DNA of 64,000 nt from Streptomyces sp. MNU76 (GCF_020982545.1 NZ_JAJKLK010000003.1:434001-498000); one strand, 5' to 3'; counted from the stretch's first letter, positions 55,732-63,952 are shown. Numbers and translations are program-made. Notes: a model not told the origin generated them from the sequence alone.

Positions 55732-57126
55732 TCAGGGAGTACCGAGGTAGGTGGTGGCCTGGATGTCGTGCAGGTGTATGAGGATGTCGTAGGCCTTGCC
55801 GAGTGCGGCCGTGTATTCCACGGGGTCCGGCCATCCGGCGCCGATGTTCCAGGTGACACGCTCCTTGTCCAGCCACTCGCGCACCGGCCCGGGAGCCGTG
55901 CGCATGTCGAGGATGTAGTCGTCCTGGCGGGCCTTGTCCAGGGTCTGTTCGTTGGAGTCCGGCTTCGCGCCGTCGACGTGGTAGGTGCGGATCACGTTGT
56001 CGTCGGTGCCGAACGCTTTGAAGGAGCCCTTGTAGAACGAGAAGCCGATGCCGGCGTAGCGGCTGCCCAGTGCGTCGCGGAGAAAGGCGCCCTGCGTCTT
56101 GGGGTACCGGGCGTCGAACGAGTCGTAGGACACGTGGGTGTTGTGGGCCGACAGCAGGATCTTGTTCCGGGTGTGTCGGTGCCACCACTCGACGTTCTCA
56201 GCCATCACCTGGTCGCGGAGCCTCATCATCTGGGCGATCTGGGCCTCGTCGCCGAAGTCGAAGGCGAAGCCCCTGGCCATCTGGTGGATGGCCAGGGCGT
56301 GCCGTGTCATCCACAGGTGGTTCCGCGTGTCACCGCGACCTGGGCGCTGTGCGCGCAGGAGGTCGTACACCTTCCCGGTCCGCCGCGCCCGCTCCTTGCG
56401 CTCGGAGAGTGGCAGCTTGGCGTACTCCTCGGCGAAGGTGCCGGCGTCGGTGGTCGGGGCCAGACCGCGGTACAACTCGGTTACCTGCTTCAGCAGTCGC
56501 GGGTACTTCTGGGACACGTGGTCGATGACCCGTGCGTACAGTTCCGGGCCGGCGTAGCCCATGTCGTCTCCCATGAAGCGGACCGGGTCGCCGGGGTGCT
56601 GGAGGTTGTAGTCCCGCATCCACGTGATGAGATCGATGTAGTCCTGGTTGTTCCAGATCCGGTAGGAACCCTGGAACTCCTCACGGGCGATGTCCTTGAG
56701 GTTGCCCCTGCCCTGTACCACGTACTCGTCTATCCGTACGCCGCTGCTCCAGGGGAGTTCCAGGCTGAAGGTCCGGAAGCCCTTCTTCTCGACCAGGTAG
56801 CGGAACACCCGGTGCTTCATGCGGAAGAAGTCCCGCGAACCATGGGTGGCTTCGCCCAGTCCCACCACCTCGGCGCTCTTGAGCATACGGCCCAGTGCGT
56901 CGAGGTCCCGCAGACTGCCTGCGGGGTTCGTGGTCCGCAGAGTGTGGGAGCTGCGGTCGATGCCGGCCACGACACTCTCGCCATGCCGCCAGGCAGCGAA
57001 TGCCTTCGAGGCCGGGGCCGGCGAACCGTGCGCCGTGGCGCCCATGGCAGGCGTGGTGGCCGCCAGCGCACAGAGGGAGAGGAGGACCGAGGGAATGATC
57101 ACTGCCTTGCGTTGCGTCATGCCCAT
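55732..57126 (-). CDS. Secreted erythromycin-esterase-family protein
   Basis: 464 aa with a signal peptide (AVIIPSVLLSLCALAATTPAMGA). The EreA/EreB fold is evident from VVGLGEATHGSRDFFRMKHRVFRYLVEKKGFRTFSLEL (the GEATHG motif), VRFMGDDMGY and KILLSAHNTHVSYDSF (active-site His). Known Ere enzymes are cytoplasmic hydrolases of the macrolide ring; this exported homologue may act on another ester, and resistance should not be assumed. The start is ATG 57124-57126, with a second ATG two codons later; there is no strong ribosome-binding site, and a 12-bp palindrome sits just upstream. It is flanked by mobile relics. Confidence 0.88.
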   Translation of the reverse strand: MGMTQRKAVIIPSVLLSLCALAATTPAMGATAHGSPAPASKAFAAWRHGESVVAGIDRSSHTLRTTNPAGSLRDLDALGRMLKSAEVVGLGEATHGSRDFFRMKHRVFRYLVEKKGFRTFSLELPWSSGVRIDEYVVQGRGNLKDIAREEFQGSYRIWNNQDYIDLITWMRDYNLQHPGDPVRFMGDDMGYAGPELYARVIDHVSQKYPRLLKQVTELYRGLAPTTDAGTFAEEYAKLPLSERKERARRTGKVYDLLRAQRPGRGDTRNHLWMTRHALAIHQMARGFAFDFGDEAQIAQMMRLRDQVMAENVEWWHRHTRNKILLSAHNTHVSYDSFDARYPKTQGAFLRDALGSRYAGIGFSFYKGSFKAFGTDDNVIRTYHVDGAKPDSNEQTLDKARQDDYILDMRTAPGPVREWLDKERVTWNIGAGWPDPVEYTAALGKAYDILIHLHDIQATTYLGTP

Positions 57127-57132
57127 AGATTT

Positions 57133-57144
57133 CTGTGCGCACAG
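57133..57144. promoter_or_regulatory. Perfect palindrome before the esterase-like gene
   Basis: CTGTGCGCACAG lies 7 nt from the start codon, and a 9-bp hairpin (CCCCAGGTA 57174-57182 with TACCTGGGG 57193-57201) lies further upstream. Either could control the esterase-like gene. The 319-nt gap 57127-57445 otherwise holds only two terminator-like hairpins. Confidence 0.4.
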
Positions 57145-57285
57145 GGTCCGTCACCAACCCATGTGCTGCCCATCCCCAGGTATCGCAGGCACTACCTGGG
57201 GACTGGGGCCACCGCCCGTACGCCGTGGCCCTGCCGCCCGGCGAAGCGGCTCCCGGACGAGGAAGAGATGCCGCGCACGGCAAAG

Positions 57286-57316
57286 GGCCGGGCCCGCGAT
57301 ACTACCGGGCCCGGCC
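57286..57316. terminator. GC-rich hairpin
   Basis: GGCCGGGCCCG (57286-57296) pairs with CGGGCCCGGCC (57306-57316), 9-nt loop. It lies between the truncated hydrolase gene and the esterase-like gene, both on the minus strand. Confidence 0.55.
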
Positions 57317-57365
57317 TGGGATCACGGCGCCGACGGCGCGCCGCACCCGCTACGGCTCGGAACGG

Positions 57366-57397
57366 CTGTGACGGCTCCGAAGCGGCTGCCGTCACAG
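57366..57397 (-). terminator. Hairpin after the truncated serine hydrolase
   Basis: CTGTGACGGC (57366-57375) pairs with GCCGTCACAG (57388-57397), 12-nt loop, about 50 nt past the stop at 57446. Confidence 0.6.
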
Positions 57398-57445
57398 CCT
57401 GATCAGCTGTTCTCACATGGTTGGTTCTCGCGCGTCAGCCGATGC

Positions 57446-57766
57446 TCACTTGCACAGTTCGTCGTCGATCAGGTCGTTCTGGGTCTGCTGGCTGGAGGAG
57501 TCCGAAGAACCGTCGCCGGACGCGTTCAGGACCACACCACGGCGGCCGTCGGCGCTGAATCCGTTGCGTGTCGTGTAGCCGGGGATGTCGCCGCCGTGAC
57601 CGTAGTAGACACCGCCGCAGGACAGCGGGACCTCCATCAGGACGAGGCCGTAGCGCGCGCCGGCCCACCCCGGGTCCAGCTCCGGGGCCCGTACCGTCGT
57701 CCTCATCGCCGCCAGTTGCGCGGGCCGCAGCAGTCTGCCGCCCAGGAGCGGCGGTGGCGGTGTCAT
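57446..57766 (-). pseudogene. C-terminal fragment of a beta-lactamase-fold serine hydrolase
   Basis: 106 aa. The sequence LLRPAQLAAMRTTVRAPELDPGWAGARYGLVLMEVPLSCGGVYYGHGGDIPGYTTRNGFSADGRRGVVLNASGD is the C-terminal part of D-Ala-D-Ala-carboxypeptidase/beta-lactamase-type hydrolases, including the HGG triad motif, but the N-terminal part with the SxxK nucleophile is missing. Its ATG overlaps the stop of a small membrane-protein gene (57763-57766), so the fragment could still be translated, though without catalytic serine. It most likely arose by deletion in this rearranged region. Confidence 0.7.
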
Positions 57767-57975
57767 CGTCGGCCCCGCAGGTTCCGTACGACGAGCGTGC
57801 CCACGCACAGGACGGTGACCGCGCCGCACACCAGGTGCACCCAGGTGTCGGCGTCACCGAAGGAGGCCGCCATGTTGGCAAGCCCACTGGCCACCACCAC
57901 CGTCCACAGCAGAGCGCGGGCGATGTCCCCGGAGCCGAGCCGGTCGGCGGGATCGGGGGTTGTCGTGTGCTGCAT
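57763..57975 (-). CDS. Small two-helix membrane protein
   Basis: 70 aa. Two hydrophobic segments are visible, ARALLWTVVVASGLANMAAS and WVHLVCGAVTVLCVGTLVV, followed by a basic end (RNLRGRR). The start ATG 57973-57975 has GGGAGCAG upstream. No family is recognised. It lies between the two-component system (divergent) and the hydrolase fragment, which its stop codon overlaps. Confidence 0.65.
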   Translation of the reverse strand: MQHTTTPDPADRLGSGDIARALLWTVVVASGLANMAASFGDADTWVHLVCGAVTVLCVGTLVVRNLRGRR

Positions 57976-58104
57976 GGGCTGCTCCCGGTGTCTCGTGGGG
58001 TGGTTCCGTCGTTGTCACCGACGCTATGGATCAGCACCCCCGGTGGCCGATCCCGCAGCCCGCCCGGTTCGGGGTACAGCAGGCTGTACTTGCTCGCCGC
58101 CCGG

Positions 58105-58134
58105 ATGACGTCGAACTCGGCGACGGCATAGGGT
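58105..58134 (+). promoter_or_regulatory. Leaderless promoter of the two-component system
   Basis: ATGACG (58105-58110) and TAGGGT (58129-58134) with an 18-nt spacer; TAGGGT ends seven bases before the ATG at 58142. Confidence 0.55.
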
Positions 58135-58141
58135 CGTTCGT

Positions 58142-59462
58142 ATGATGACGGGCACGAGCGGGGCAGGCGGTGGAGCGGTGGAGCGACTCGACAGCCGCGA
58201 GAGCCTCAAGGGCATCGCGCTACGGACCCTGAGCGCCGCCGGCCAGGCGATCGCCCAGCTCGCGTCCGGGCTCAACACGGCTCTGCTCGCCCTGCTGTTG
58301 CTGCTGTGCCTGACGCTCGCCGCCGCGACCGGCGTCGTGGGTGTCGGTCTGGTGACGGCGCCCGCGCTCCTGCGCACCCTGCATGCCCTGGCGGGCCGGG
58401 AACGGGCTCGACTCGACCGCTGGGGCCCCGAGGTCGCCGCCCCGAGCCCCGCCCGAGCGGCTGCGGGCCGCGCTCGTCGACCCCACCACCCGCCGCGAAC
58501 TGGGTTGGCTGGTACGGCACTCGACCGTAGGGACGCTGCTCGGACTGCTTGGCGTCGTGCTGCCGGTCCTCGCCGTGCGGGACACCGCGTTCCCGCTGTA
58601 CTGGACGCTCATGCCCGACGGCGCGACCGCCACCTCCGTGGGCATCGGGAACGCGCGCACCTGGCTGGATGCCTTCGCCGTGATGCTCCTGGGCGTGGGC
58701 TGGGTCGCCATCATTCTGGGCCTGGCACCCGGTATGGCACGGCTCCAGTCGGGTTCCGGGCGGCGGCTCCTGTCAGCCGGCCCCGACGCGGACCTCTCCC
58801 TGCGTGTCGCGGAACTGACCGCCACCCGTGCCGCCGCCCTGGACGCCCACGCCACCGAACTGCGCCGCATCGAACGCACGTTGCACGACGGCGCGCAGAA
58901 CCGGCTCGTCTCCGTCGCCGTACTGATCGGGGCGTCCCGTCGCATGGTGGCCCGCGACCCGGCGGGCGCCGACGAACTCCTCGAACGTGCCCAGTCCGCA
59001 GCCGAACAGGCGCTGGCCGAACTGCGTACCGTCGCCCGCGGCATCCTGCCGCCGGTGCTGGCCGACCGGGGCCTCGCGGGCGCGCTCTCCGGGCTCGCCG
59101 CGGACTGCGCTGTGCCCTGCCGGATCGACGTGGACGTGCCCGAGCGCTGCGCCGCCTCCGTCGAGGCGACCGCCTACTTCGTCGTCGCCGAGGCCCTCAC
59201 CAACATCGCCAAGCACAGCGGCGCCCGGCACGCCGTCGTCACGGCACGCGGCGGCCGGGGCCGGCTCCGGCTTTCGGTCGAGGACGACGGAAAGGGCGGC
59301 GCCGGGGTCACCCCCCGGGCCGTCGGCCCCGGTGAAGAGATCGGCGGCTCCGGGCTCGCCGGCATCCGTCGCCGGGTTGCCGCTCACGACGGCGGCCTCA
59401 CCGTGACCAGCCCGCCCGGTGGCCCGACCGTCCTGACTGTGGATCTTCCCTGTGGAATGTGA
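58142..59462 (+). pseudogene. NarL-type sensor histidine kinase, frameshifted
   Basis: About 440 residues when repaired. The first frame gives a membrane helix pair (TALLALLLLLCLTLAAATGVVGVGLVTAP) and runs to RLDRWGPEVAAP. One extra C in the run 58447-58450 then breaks it, and the rest is in another frame: PPERLRAALVDPTTRRELGWLVRH, two further helices, the phosphoacceptor helix RRIERTLHDGAQNRL (His), and a HATPase domain with EALTNIAKHSGARH and GGSGLAGIRRRVAAHDG. It is a DesK/LiaS-type (HisKA_3) kinase whose partner regulator is 43 nt downstream. The lesion may be a sequencing error, since both halves are otherwise perfect. Confidence 0.85.
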
Positions 59463-59505
59463 CGGCCGAAGCCCGACCTGCGGAATCTGAGCTGTGGAGC
59501 CTGAC

Positions 59506-60165
59506 GTGCGGATTGTGATAGCTGAGGACGACGCCCTGCTCCGCGAGGGGCTCGGCCTGCTGCTGCGTGCCGAGGGGCTCGACGTGGTGGCCACTGCGGG
59601 GAACCCCGACGAGGCGCTGGATGCCATCGACGTACACAAGCCGGACGTCGCCATCCTGGACGTACGGATGCCGCCGACCCATACCGACGAGGGGATCGTC
59701 GCCGCGGTCGAGGCCCGGCGCCGACGGCCCGACCTCGCCGTGCTCGTGCTGTCCGCGTACGTCGAGCAGAGCTTCGCCACCGAACTGCTCGGCAACGGGG
59801 TGAACGGCCTCGGCTACCTGCTCAAGGAACGTGTCGGCCGCGTCGAGGAGTTCATGGACGCGCTCCGCCGCGTCGCCGGTGGCGGCACCGCCATCGACCC
59901 GGAGGTCGTCTCCCAGCTCTTCACCCGCTCCCGCCAGGACACCCGCTTGGAACGGCTCAGCCCTCGCGAACGGGACGTACTCGCCCTGATGGCCGAAGGG
60001 CTGGGCAACTCTGCCATCGCCGAGAGGCTCGTCGTCACCGACGGCGCCGTCCACAAGCACATCCGCAGCATTTTCGCGAAACTCGACCTGTCCCCGACGG
60101 ACCAGGTGGACCGCCGTGTCGCGGCCGTCCTGCGGTATCTGGAGGATCTGCGGCGGTTGGCCTGA
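59506..60165 (+). CDS. NarL/FixJ-family response regulator
   Basis: 219 aa. The receiver domain has the acidic pair in IAEDDALL, phospho-acceptor Asp52 in VAILDVRMPP and the conserved Lys in YLLKERVG; the C-terminal LuxR-type HTH reads LSPRERDVLALMAEGLGNSAIAERLVVTDGAVHKHIRSIFAKLDL. The GTG at 59506 has GGAG six bases upstream and is preferred over the in-frame GTG at 59494. It is co-transcribed with the upstream histidine kinase. Targets are unknown; the divergent small membrane protein gene is one possibility. Confidence 0.92.
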   Translation: MRIVIAEDDALLREGLGLLLRAEGLDVVATAGNPDEALDAIDVHKPDVAILDVRMPPTHTDEGIVAAVEARRRRPDLAVLVLSAYVEQSFATELLGNGVNGLGYLLKERVGRVEEFMDALRRVAGGGTAIDPEVVSQLFTRSRQDTRLERLSPRERDVLALMAEGLGNSAIAERLVVTDGAVHKHIRSIFAKLDLSPTDQVDRRVAAVLRYLEDLRRLA

Positions 60166-60191
60166 GGAGGTGGGCGGGTACGGCCACGATG

Positions 60192-60389
60192 TCAACGTTC
60201 CGACTTCGGGTCGGGCCGGTAGGTCGGGGTGTACCTGGCGAGCATGGTCTGGACGGCCTGTTCGACGGCGTCGTGGATGTCGGAGGCTGCGGGGTTGCAG
60301 TCGGTCAGCAGCATGCGGGGCCACAGGACGCAGGTGGCGAACATGCCGAGGAACTGGTTCGCGGCGCTCGCCGCGTCCGGGACATCAGC
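60192..60389 (-). pseudogene. C-terminal fragment of a TetR-family regulator
   Basis: Minus-strand reading ADVPDAASAANQFLGMFATCVLWPRMLLTDCNPAASDIHDAVEQAVQTMLARYTP, ending TGA 60192-60194. This is the final part of a TetR/AcrR ligand domain of the AefR-like type; the HTH half is missing and the fragment is fused to another gene remnant at about 60387. Confidence 0.65.
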
Positions 60390-60537
60390 GTTGCCCGCCG
60401 GTCTCCTCGGCGTCGGCGAGCGCGCGGTGGACCGAGGCGACGGAGGGATGCTGTCCGGCGTTCTTCCCGGTCTTGATCGTGAGCTTCCCCGCGATCTCGG
60501 GGCCGGGGACGCCCTTGCCGGGATTCCTGTACCTCAA
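60385..60537 (-). pseudogene. Second remnant with the KNAG/HPSVAS segment
   Basis: Minus-strand frame from a TTG inside the right inverted repeat: RNPGKGVPGPEIAGKLTI, KTGKNAGQHPSVASV and HRALADAEETGGQR, stop TGA 60385-60387. The last 30 residues resemble the remnant at 53.6-53.9 kb in both DNA and protein. The family is not recognised. An HTH (EIAGKLT...HPSVASVHRAL) is plausible. Confidence 0.5.
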
Positions 60538-60543
60538 CTACTC
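60518..60543 (-). repeat. Right inverted repeat
   Basis: 26 nt; read on the minus strand it starts GAGTAGTTGAGGTACAGGAA and matches 53519-53545 except for one missing A. Confidence 0.8.
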
Positions 60544-60700
60544 GCACCCCACCCCACCCGCACCCGCCGACGCACCCCTACCCCCGAGCTGGAAGGCGCC
60601 ACGCCCCGAACCACCCCCACCCCTCCGTCCGACCGCCGGAGGCCGTGGGGAATGCGCGCGGGCGACCCCCGCGCGTCGTCGGGAGCGAGGAGACAACGGG

Positions 60701-62026
60701 ATGGATGGCAGCCGCACCGCACTGGTGGAGGACCTGATGGAGAGGTTCCCGCACGTGCCACGGGAAGCCGTCTTCAAGGAGGACCTGCTCAGGGGCGGCG
60801 TGGCCTTCGATGCCTCCGCGCTGAGCGACAACGAGAAGGGCGAGGTCAAGCCGAAGTCGTACTTCATCTTCTCCTTCGACCACGGCACCCTCCCCGAGCT
60901 CGGCGAGGCCGCCCTGCGCCGCCCGCCGGAGGAGATCATCCTCACCGGCGGCCCGTACGACCTGCGGCGCACGGTCGTCTCCGTACGGGTCAACCCGTCC
61001 TCGCCCTACCGCGTGGCGTCCGACGAGGACGGCCTCCTCGGCCTGTACCTCGACGGCAAGCGCATCGCGGACGTCGGCGTCCCGCCCATGCCGGAGTACT
61101 ACAAGCACACCCTCTCCAACGGGAAGTCCGTGATGGAGGTGGCCCCGACCATCCAGTGGGGCTACCTCATCTATCTCACCGTCTTCCGCGTCTGCCAGTA
61201 CTTCGGCGCCAAGGAGGAGTGCCAGTACTGCGACATCAACCACAACTGGCGCCAGCACAAGGCGGCGGGCAGGCCGTACACGGGTGTGAAGGACGTCGAC
61301 GAGGTCCTCGAAGCCCTGGAGATCATCGACCGGTACGACACGGCGAAGACGTCCACCGCGTACACGCTCACCGGCGGCGCCATCACCAAGACGGTCGCGG
61401 GCCGCGACGAGGCAGACTTCTACGGCCACTACGCCAAGGCCATCGAGGAGCGCTTCCCGGACCGCTGGATCGGCAAGGTCGTCGCGCAGGCGCTGCCGCT
61501 GGACGACGTCAAGCGTTTCCACGACTACGGCGTGAAGATCTACCACCCCAACTACGAGGTGTGGGACGAGTACCTGTTCAAGATGTACTGCCCCGGCAAG
61601 GAGCGGTACGTCGGCCGCGACGAGTGGCACAAGCGGATCCTGGACTCGGCCGGTGTCTTCGGCGCGCGCAATGTGATCCCCAACTTCGTGGCGGGCGTGG
61701 AGATGGCCGAGCCCTTCGGGTTCAAGACGGTCGACGAGGCGATCGCCTCGACCACCGAGGGTCTGCGTTTCTTCATGTCGCACGGCATCACGCCCCGCTT
61801 CACCACCTGGTGCCCGGAGCCCACCACCCCGCTCGGCAAGGCCAACCCGCAGGGCGCGCCGCTGGAGTACCACATCCGGCTGCTGCAGGCCTACCGCGCC
61901 ACGATGGACGAGTTCGGGCTGTCGTCGCCGCCCGGATACGGCCCGCCCGGACCCGGCCGTGCCGTCTTCTCCGTCAGCTCTTTCATGGACAGTCTCCCGG
62001 CCGTCGAGGAGGTTCCCGCCGAGTAA
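60701..62026 (+). CDS. Radical SAM protein with CX8CX2C cluster motif
   Basis: 441 aa, start ATG 60701 eight bases after GAGGAG. The iron-sulfur ligands appear to be Cys165, Cys174 and Cys177 in RVCQYFGAKEECQYCDIN, spaced CX8CX2C instead of the classical CX3CX2C. Later parts fit a radical SAM barrel: TAYTLTGGAITKTVAGRDEADFYG (GGE-like region), VAQALPLDDVKRFHDYGVKIYHPNYEVWDE and NVIPNFVAGVEMAEPFGF. The first 150 residues are a separate domain without recognised relatives. No peptide substrate or partner gene is adjacent, so the reaction is unknown; it is monocistronic. Confidence 0.87.
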   Translation: MDGSRTALVEDLMERFPHVPREAVFKEDLLRGGVAFDASALSDNEKGEVKPKSYFIFSFDHGTLPELGEAALRRPPEEIILTGGPYDLRRTVVSVRVNPSSPYRVASDEDGLLGLYLDGKRIADVGVPPMPEYYKHTLSNGKSVMEVAPTIQWGYLIYLTVFRVCQYFGAKEECQYCDINHNWRQHKAAGRPYTGVKDVDEVLEALEIIDRYDTAKTSTAYTLTGGAITKTVAGRDEADFYGHYAKAIEERFPDRWIGKVVAQALPLDDVKRFHDYGVKIYHPNYEVWDEYLFKMYCPGKERYVGRDEWHKRILDSAGVFGARNVIPNFVAGVEMAEPFGFKTVDEAIASTTEGLRFFMSHGITPRFTTWCPEPTTPLGKANPQGAPLEYHIRLLQAYRATMDEFGLSSPPGYGPPGPGRAVFSVSSFMDSLPAVEEVPAE

Positions 62027-62251
62027 CTACTGTTCATTCCTGCGACGGTTGAGTCGATCGGGGTCGGCGTACGTACAACTCAACAGTGTGACCGCTGGTA
62101 ACCGCGTTTGAAGACGTAGCTTGTCAGTTGTGTGGGAAGCGTGAAAAGCTCTGGGGCATCGCAAGGTGGTATCCCCAATTGCCTTGGATTTAAAGGGCAG
62201 TTGACTACTTTTGCCCACTTCCCCCCTCGCTCTGTTGGATGCAGGAGACCC

Positions 62252-63784
62252 ATGCCCGACCTGCCGAAGCCCCAGGACGCCGCCGAGGCCGCGCTGTTCT
62301 CGGAGTGCTGGGACGCGGTCCTGTCGTACGCCGACCTGTGCACGTCCGGGTCGGCCGCGGCGACCCAACTGGCCACCGAGGCCTTCACGAACGGCATGCG
62401 CGAGGCACACGCCCTGGAGCACGAGGCGGGGGCCGACCGCGGTGCCGGACGGCGTGCCCTGCGCCTGCCTCGAATACCGTTCCTCCTGACCTGGGTCAGG
62501 ACCAGCGCCGCGGCCTGGGAGGCGGGCGGCCAGGGCCACCGGCTCGACCCCGAGCTGCGCCTCTGGCTCCACTCGGACAAGGCCGCCCGGTACACCGGCC
62601 CGCCGCTGTACCGGCCCCTCGCCCTGCGTGCCCTGCGGGACATGCAGGAACCCGACGCGGCCCTGCTGTGGCTCGCCGAGGTCGAGTCGCTGCCGCTGGG
62701 CTCGGTGGCTCGCCGGCTCGGCCTCGACCCGGCGGTCGCGAGCACCGAACTCGGCCAGGTGCGGGCGCTGTTCCGGGACCGCTGCCACCGCGGTCAGCTC
62801 GACGCGCCCCTGCACGCCGACTGCCGCACCTACGCCCGGCTGCTCGACGCGGTCACCCGCTCGCCCGGCACCGACACCCCCGAGGACCTCTCCCGCCACC
62901 TCGCCACCTGCGTGCAGTGCGCCGAGGCCGCGGCCTGCCTCGGCCTGCACGGCGGCGGACTGCCCGCCGCCCTCGCCAACGGTGTGATCGGCTGGAGCGG
63001 ACTCGCCTACCTGGAGCGCCGCCGCCGCGCTGCCGATGCCGGACTGCTCCCCGGGCGCGCGGACGCCAGCGGCACCGACCGGGGACTCTCACCGGGCAGG
63101 GAGGCGAAGCCCCGGTTCAGCCGCAACGGAGTGCTCGTCGGAGCCGGCCTCGTCTCCGTGCTGGCGCTCGCGGTCTCCCTCATGCCGTTCGGCGACGACG
63201 AGACCGTCGCGGAGGGCTCGTCCGCCCGGGACTCGTCGGTGGTGCAGCAGGACCCGAGGTTCCCGGTGACCGGCGACCCGTCCGACGGCGGGTCGTCGGA
63301 GCTGCAGAGCACGTCGCGGCCAGGCGAGACCGGTTCCGGCGACACGGACGACGAGCAGGGCGAGGGCAAGGGCGGCGGCAACAGCAACGAGGAACCCCAG
63401 GGCGACGCCTCGACGCCCGCCCGGGTCACCCACCAGCCCGTGGACCCCGGCAAGTCCTCCGACACCACCTGCCACGTCCGCTACCAGGTCGTCAACGAAT
63501 GGCCCGGCGGCTTCCAGGGCACCGTCACCGTCACCTCCACCAAGGCCCTCGACGGCTGGCACGTCGCCTGGACCTACGCGGCCGACCAGCGCGTCACCCA
63601 GATGTGGGACGGCACCTTCGACCAGGAGGGCACCAAGGTCACCGCCACCTCCGCCGACTACAACAAGACGGTCGCCGCCGGCGGCACCTTCGGCGTCGGC
63701 TTCCTCGGCATCTGGGAGGGCTACGACAACCCCGCTCCCGTGGACTTCACGCTCAACGGGAAGAAGTGCGACCGGGCGGACTGA
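62252..63784 (+). CDS. Membrane protein joining sigma/anti-sigma-like modules to an extracellular CBM2
   Basis: 510 aa, start ATG 62252 after AGGAG. Residues 15-180 resemble ECF sigma factor regions: WDAVLSYADLCTSGSAAATQLATEAF, and an HTH-like ALLWLAEVESLPLGSVARRLGLDPAVASTELGQVRALFRDRC. Residues 210-230 are an anti-sigma zinc-finger pattern (DLSRHLATCVQCAEAAACL, His216/Cys220/Cys223). A single membrane helix follows (about 293-312), then a Ser/Gly/Glu-rich linker and a family-2 cellulose-binding module (about 405-506), with Cys407 and Cys506 placed for the usual disulfide and Trp436/Trp452 among exposed aromatics. It could sense cellulose or chitin outside and signal inside, like clostridial RsgI proteins, but this is inference. 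Confidence 0.85.
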   Translation: MPDLPKPQDAAEAALFSECWDAVLSYADLCTSGSAAATQLATEAFTNGMREAHALEHEAGADRGAGRRALRLPRIPFLLTWVRTSAAAWEAGGQGHRLDPELRLWLHSDKAARYTGPPLYRPLALRALRDMQEPDAALLWLAEVESLPLGSVARRLGLDPAVASTELGQVRALFRDRCHRGQLDAPLHADCRTYARLLDAVTRSPGTDTPEDLSRHLATCVQCAEAAACLGLHGGGLPAALANGVIGWSGLAYLERRRRAADAGLLPGRADASGTDRGLSPGREAKPRFSRNGVLVGAGLVSVLALAVSLMPFGDDETVAEGSSARDSSVVQQDPRFPVTGDPSDGGSSELQSTSRPGETGSGDTDDEQGEGKGGGNSNEEPQGDASTPARVTHQPVDPGKSSDTTCHVRYQVVNEWPGGFQGTVTVTSTKALDGWHVAWTYAADQRVTQMWDGTFDQEGTKVTATSADYNKTVAAGGTFGVGFLGIWEGYDNPAPVDFTLNGKKCDRAD

Positions 63785-63798
63785 GCGCGGAACGCGAC

Positions 63799-63840
63799 GC
63801 ACGGAGCACGAGGCACGGAGCACGAGGCACGGAACGCGGC
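63799..63840. repeat. Three tandem 14-nt units
   Basis: GCACGGAGCACGAG at 63799-63812 and 63813-63826, with a degenerate third copy at 63827-63840, directly after the CBM2-protein stop codon. Confidence 0.75.
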
Positions 63841-63852
63841 GCGGAAATTCGA

Positions 63853-63883
63853 TTGACGGGGGCCCACGGGCCCCCGCTAGGGT
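63853..63883 (+). promoter_or_regulatory. Promoter with a palindromic spacer
   Basis: TTGACG (63853-63858) and TAGGGT (63878-63883), 19 nt apart. The spacer is largely an inverted repeat, GGGGGCCCACGGGCCCCC (63858-63875). The transcript would carry a leader of about 60 nt before the ATG at 63953. The hairpin could alternatively be the terminator of the CBM2 gene. Confidence 0.5.
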
Positions 63884-63952
63884 GAGATCACCGAGCACGG
63901 CGGCGGTTCCGGCCGCCGTCGCTACGACGAGTGAGACAGGAGGTGTCGACCG

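Larger units (their letters stand above)
53513..60549. mobile_element. Possible decayed mobile block bounded by inverted repeats
   Basis: Near-identical 26-27-nt sequences beginning GAGTAGTTGAGGTACAGGAA lie at 53519-53545 (plus) and 60518-60543 (minus), facing inward, each preceded by a G-rich GGGGT stretch. They bracket an IS110 remnant, two related gene remnants, an erythromycin-esterase-like gene, a truncated hydrolase, a two-component system and a truncated TetR gene. No clear target-site duplication or intact transposase of its own is seen, so this may instead be coincidence of two separate relics. Confidence 0.35.
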
